A stretch of DNA of 64,000 nt, taken from NCBI RefSeq assembly GCF_900112225.1, contig NZ_FOLD01000012.1, positions 62,001 to 126,000 of the forward strand, read 5' to 3'. This document shows, piece by piece, positions 62,779 to 64,000 of the stretch. Below the pieces are notes generated by a model. That model worked only from the letters and a program-made list of their open reading frames with translations. It was not told the DNA's origin and ran no database searches. The DNA comes from Massilia yuzhufengensis. Its GTDB lineage: Bacteria; Pseudomonadota; Gammaproteobacteria; Burkholderiales; Burkholderiaceae_D. A program made the translations under genes and the position numbers. How positions within the stretch are numbered: position 1 is the first letter of the stretch; every line of letters starts with the position of its first letter.

Positions 62779-63468
62779 CTACTCCTTCATTGGTAAATAT
62801 GGTTCTGCACCGGCCAGCGGCGCACCGGCGGCGGCCGCGCGGCCGGCGCGGCGCAGCAGGGCGCGCACGGCCGTGGCCCCGAGGGACACCAGCGCCCAGC
62901 CCCACAGCAGCGGGTCGAGCAGGGCGTCCCACAGGTTCCCGGTCGGCAGGCGGGCGAGCGAGAACAGGGCGATGGCGCCGAGGATGGCGCAGCCAGGCAG
63001 GCGGCCCATGCCGCGATGTATCGCCAGCGCACAGGCGCCGGCCAGCAGCACCGCGCACAGCGCCGCACCCTGGCCGAAGCCGGCATAGTAGTAGCCGCGC
63101 GAGAGCAGGCCAAAGGCGTCGAGATAGAGCACGGCGCCGGTGGCGGCCAGCACGGCGGCCAGCGGCAGCGGCATCAGTGCGCGCGGCGGCGGCTCGCCCG
63201 GATGGCCGGTAGCGCGCGCCAGCAGCCTGGCCAGGCACAGCCCCGCCAGCACGCCGCTCGGATACTGGAAGGCCAGGCCGAGGTGCCAGGCCGGCGAAGC
63301 CTCGCCCGGCAACAGCACCAGGGCGCCCGCGCCAAGCGCGATGCCGGCCAGCGCGCGGCGCGGCAGCCGCCATGCGGGCGGCCAGGCGGCCACCAGCAGC
63401 GCCGCAAGAACCAGCGCCCAGGCCAGGCGGCCATAGGCGAATTGCCACGACAGGTCAGGCAGCGTCAT
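62779..63468 (-). CDS. multi-pass membrane protein of unknown function
   Basis: A 229-residue Ala/Leu-rich protein with about seven membrane segments and no recognised motif. AFQYPSGVLAGL and LYLDAFGLLSRGYYYAGFGQ sit between segments, and a short charged tail ends it. The ATG overlaps the stop of the sialidase-like gene by one base and the stop is 3 bases from the next start, so it is clearly in the operon. The function cannot be told. Confidence 0.6.
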   Translation of the reverse strand: MTLPDLSWQFAYGRLAWALVLAALLVAAWPPAWRLPRRALAGIALGAGALVLLPGEASPAWHLGLAFQYPSGVLAGLCLARLLARATGHPGEPPPRALMPLPLAAVLAATGAVLYLDAFGLLSRGYYYAGFGQGAALCAVLLAGACALAIHRGMGRLPGCAILGAIALFSLARLPTGNLWDALLDPLLWGWALVSLGATAVRALLRRAGRAAAAGAPLAGAEPYLPMKE

Positions 63469-64000
63469 CAGATGTTTTCTCCGATCAGGATCCGGAACCG
63501 GTGATGCGCGATCGCCTGGCGCTGGTGGGTATAGGTGATGTGCAGCTCCTTGCCGACCTGCTGCATCGTTGGATAGGAGAATTCGTCGCCCGCGCTGCCG
63601 CTGGCGACATCGGCCACCGTGCGCCAGGTGCGGCCGTCTTGCGAGAGCGACAGGCGCAGCAGGCTGCGCGAGGAGCCGCCGCTGCGGATGTGGTTATGCA
63701 GCATCAGGAAGTCGCCATTGGCCAGGCGCAGCGCGGCCACCGAGGTGCTTTCGTTATTCAGCTCGAGCGGCGGCAGGTCTTCCCAGCTGGCGCCGCCGTC
63801 GCGGCTGTAGGCCTGCTGCACGCGGCGCTCGTCGCTGGCGTCGCGCATCCATGCCCGCACTTCGGTGCCGGCTCCCGGCACGATGGCCGGCTGCAGCGTG
63901 GTGGTGCGCGCGCCGATGCGTCCCAGCCCGGTCGGCTCGCCATCGGCATCGAAGGCCATCAGCATCGGGTACTTGATCCCGATCTCGAAATACACCGGCA
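63468..64000 (-). CDS. sialidase-like BNR-repeat protein, N-terminus outside the window
   Basis: The C-terminal 175 residues of a beta-propeller protein. A BNR/Asp-box (AYSRDGGASWEDLPPLEL) and a second, weaker one (LSLSQDGRTWRTV) are clear. The blocks are typical of exo-alpha-sialidase-like or sortilin-type propellers, with FLMLHNHIRSGGSSRSLLRL as a putative active-site arginine region. The frame is open to the right edge. Its end overlaps the next gene by one base. Whether it cleaves a sugar cannot be decided without the N-terminal half. Confidence 0.8.
   Translation of the reverse strand, partial: PVYFEIGIKYPMLMAFDADGEPTGLGRIGARTTTLQPAIVPGAGTEVRAWMRDASDERRVQQAYSRDGGASWEDLPPLELNNESTSVAALRLANGDFLMLHNHIRSGGSSRSLLRLSLSQDGRTWRTVADVASGSAGDEFSYPTMQQVGKELHITYTHQRQAIAHHRFRILIGENI

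Overview
The window is GC-rich (roughly two thirds G+C by eye), densely coded and very likely chromosomal DNA of a betaproteobacterium close to Massilia/Telluria/Duganella (Oxalobacteraceae). That placement is an inference from the gene content: three large TonB-dependent receptors with secreted hydrolases, a PEP-CTERM protein, a complete protocatechuate branch of the beta-ketoadipate pathway, and dispersed GC-rich palindromes sitting just behind stop codons. Nothing in the window is an rRNA, tRNA, CRISPR array, phage or intact insertion sequence. LAYOUT. 1-3984: end of an MFS transporter, a three-gene cassette (small membrane protein, trypsin-like protease, small protein resembling the protease's N-terminal domain), then decayed DNA with a LysR-regulator remnant. 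4000-12335: 4-hydroxybenzoate to 3-oxoadipate: pobR/pobA, then a minus-strand operon pcaH-pcaG-pcaB-(pcaC-pcaD fusion)-pcaK. 12511-13299: IclR regulator of the pca type. 13421-28178: a hydroxycinnamate-type island: a MarR repressor, TonB receptor plus secreted hydrolase, a family I CoA-transferase followed by a diheme cytochrome c and an OmpA-like protein, and an enoyl-CoA hydratase, feruloyl-CoA synthase, thiolase, 3-hydroxyacyl-CoA dehydrogenase and secreted hydrolase in a row. 28336-41102: TonB receptor, second secreted hydrolase, CocE/NonD hydrolase, CapA-like metallophosphatase, two proteins of the 2-hydroxyacyl-CoA dehydratase/benzoyl-CoA reductase family that lack the usual iron-sulfur cysteines, a class III CoA-transferase, an MFS carrier and an orphan Bug/TctC receptor. 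41162-44626: divergent IclR regulator and pcaI-pcaJ-pcaF, which finish the pathway to succinyl-CoA and acetyl-CoA. 44783-59779: housekeeping and assorted genes (GH3 beta-glucosidase, TRIC-type channel, PEP-CTERM protein, two metallo-beta-lactamase-fold enzymes, glucose-6-phosphate dehydrogenase, band-7 lipoprotein, fluoroacetate-dehalogenase-like enzyme, third TonB receptor). 59949-64000: a minus-strand operon of a sialidase-like protein, two membrane proteins and an LtaS-like membrane sulfatase/phosphotransferase. HOW IT WORKS TOGETHER. The evidence supports one regulon for plant phenolic compounds. Esters or oligomers would enter through TonB receptors and be cut by secreted hydrolases. The acid is activated by feruloyl-CoA synthase and shortened by a beta-oxidation-like set (hydratase, dehydrogenase, thiolase) to a benzoyl-CoA-type ester. 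A CoA-transferase could then free 4-hydroxybenzoate, which PobA and the Pca enzymes degrade. A 15-base palindrome, GTTATA-N3-TATAAC, recurs in front of pcaK, the CoA-transferase, the hydratase and two TonB receptors, with weaker copies at marR itself, and ties the scattered operons to the MarR protein. Two other palindromes close to the published PcaR operator sit in front of the pcaH-side IclR gene and of pcaI. The most unusual part is the 34-41 kb cassette, whose dehydratase/reductase-like pair appears unable to bind the family's [4Fe-4S] cluster.
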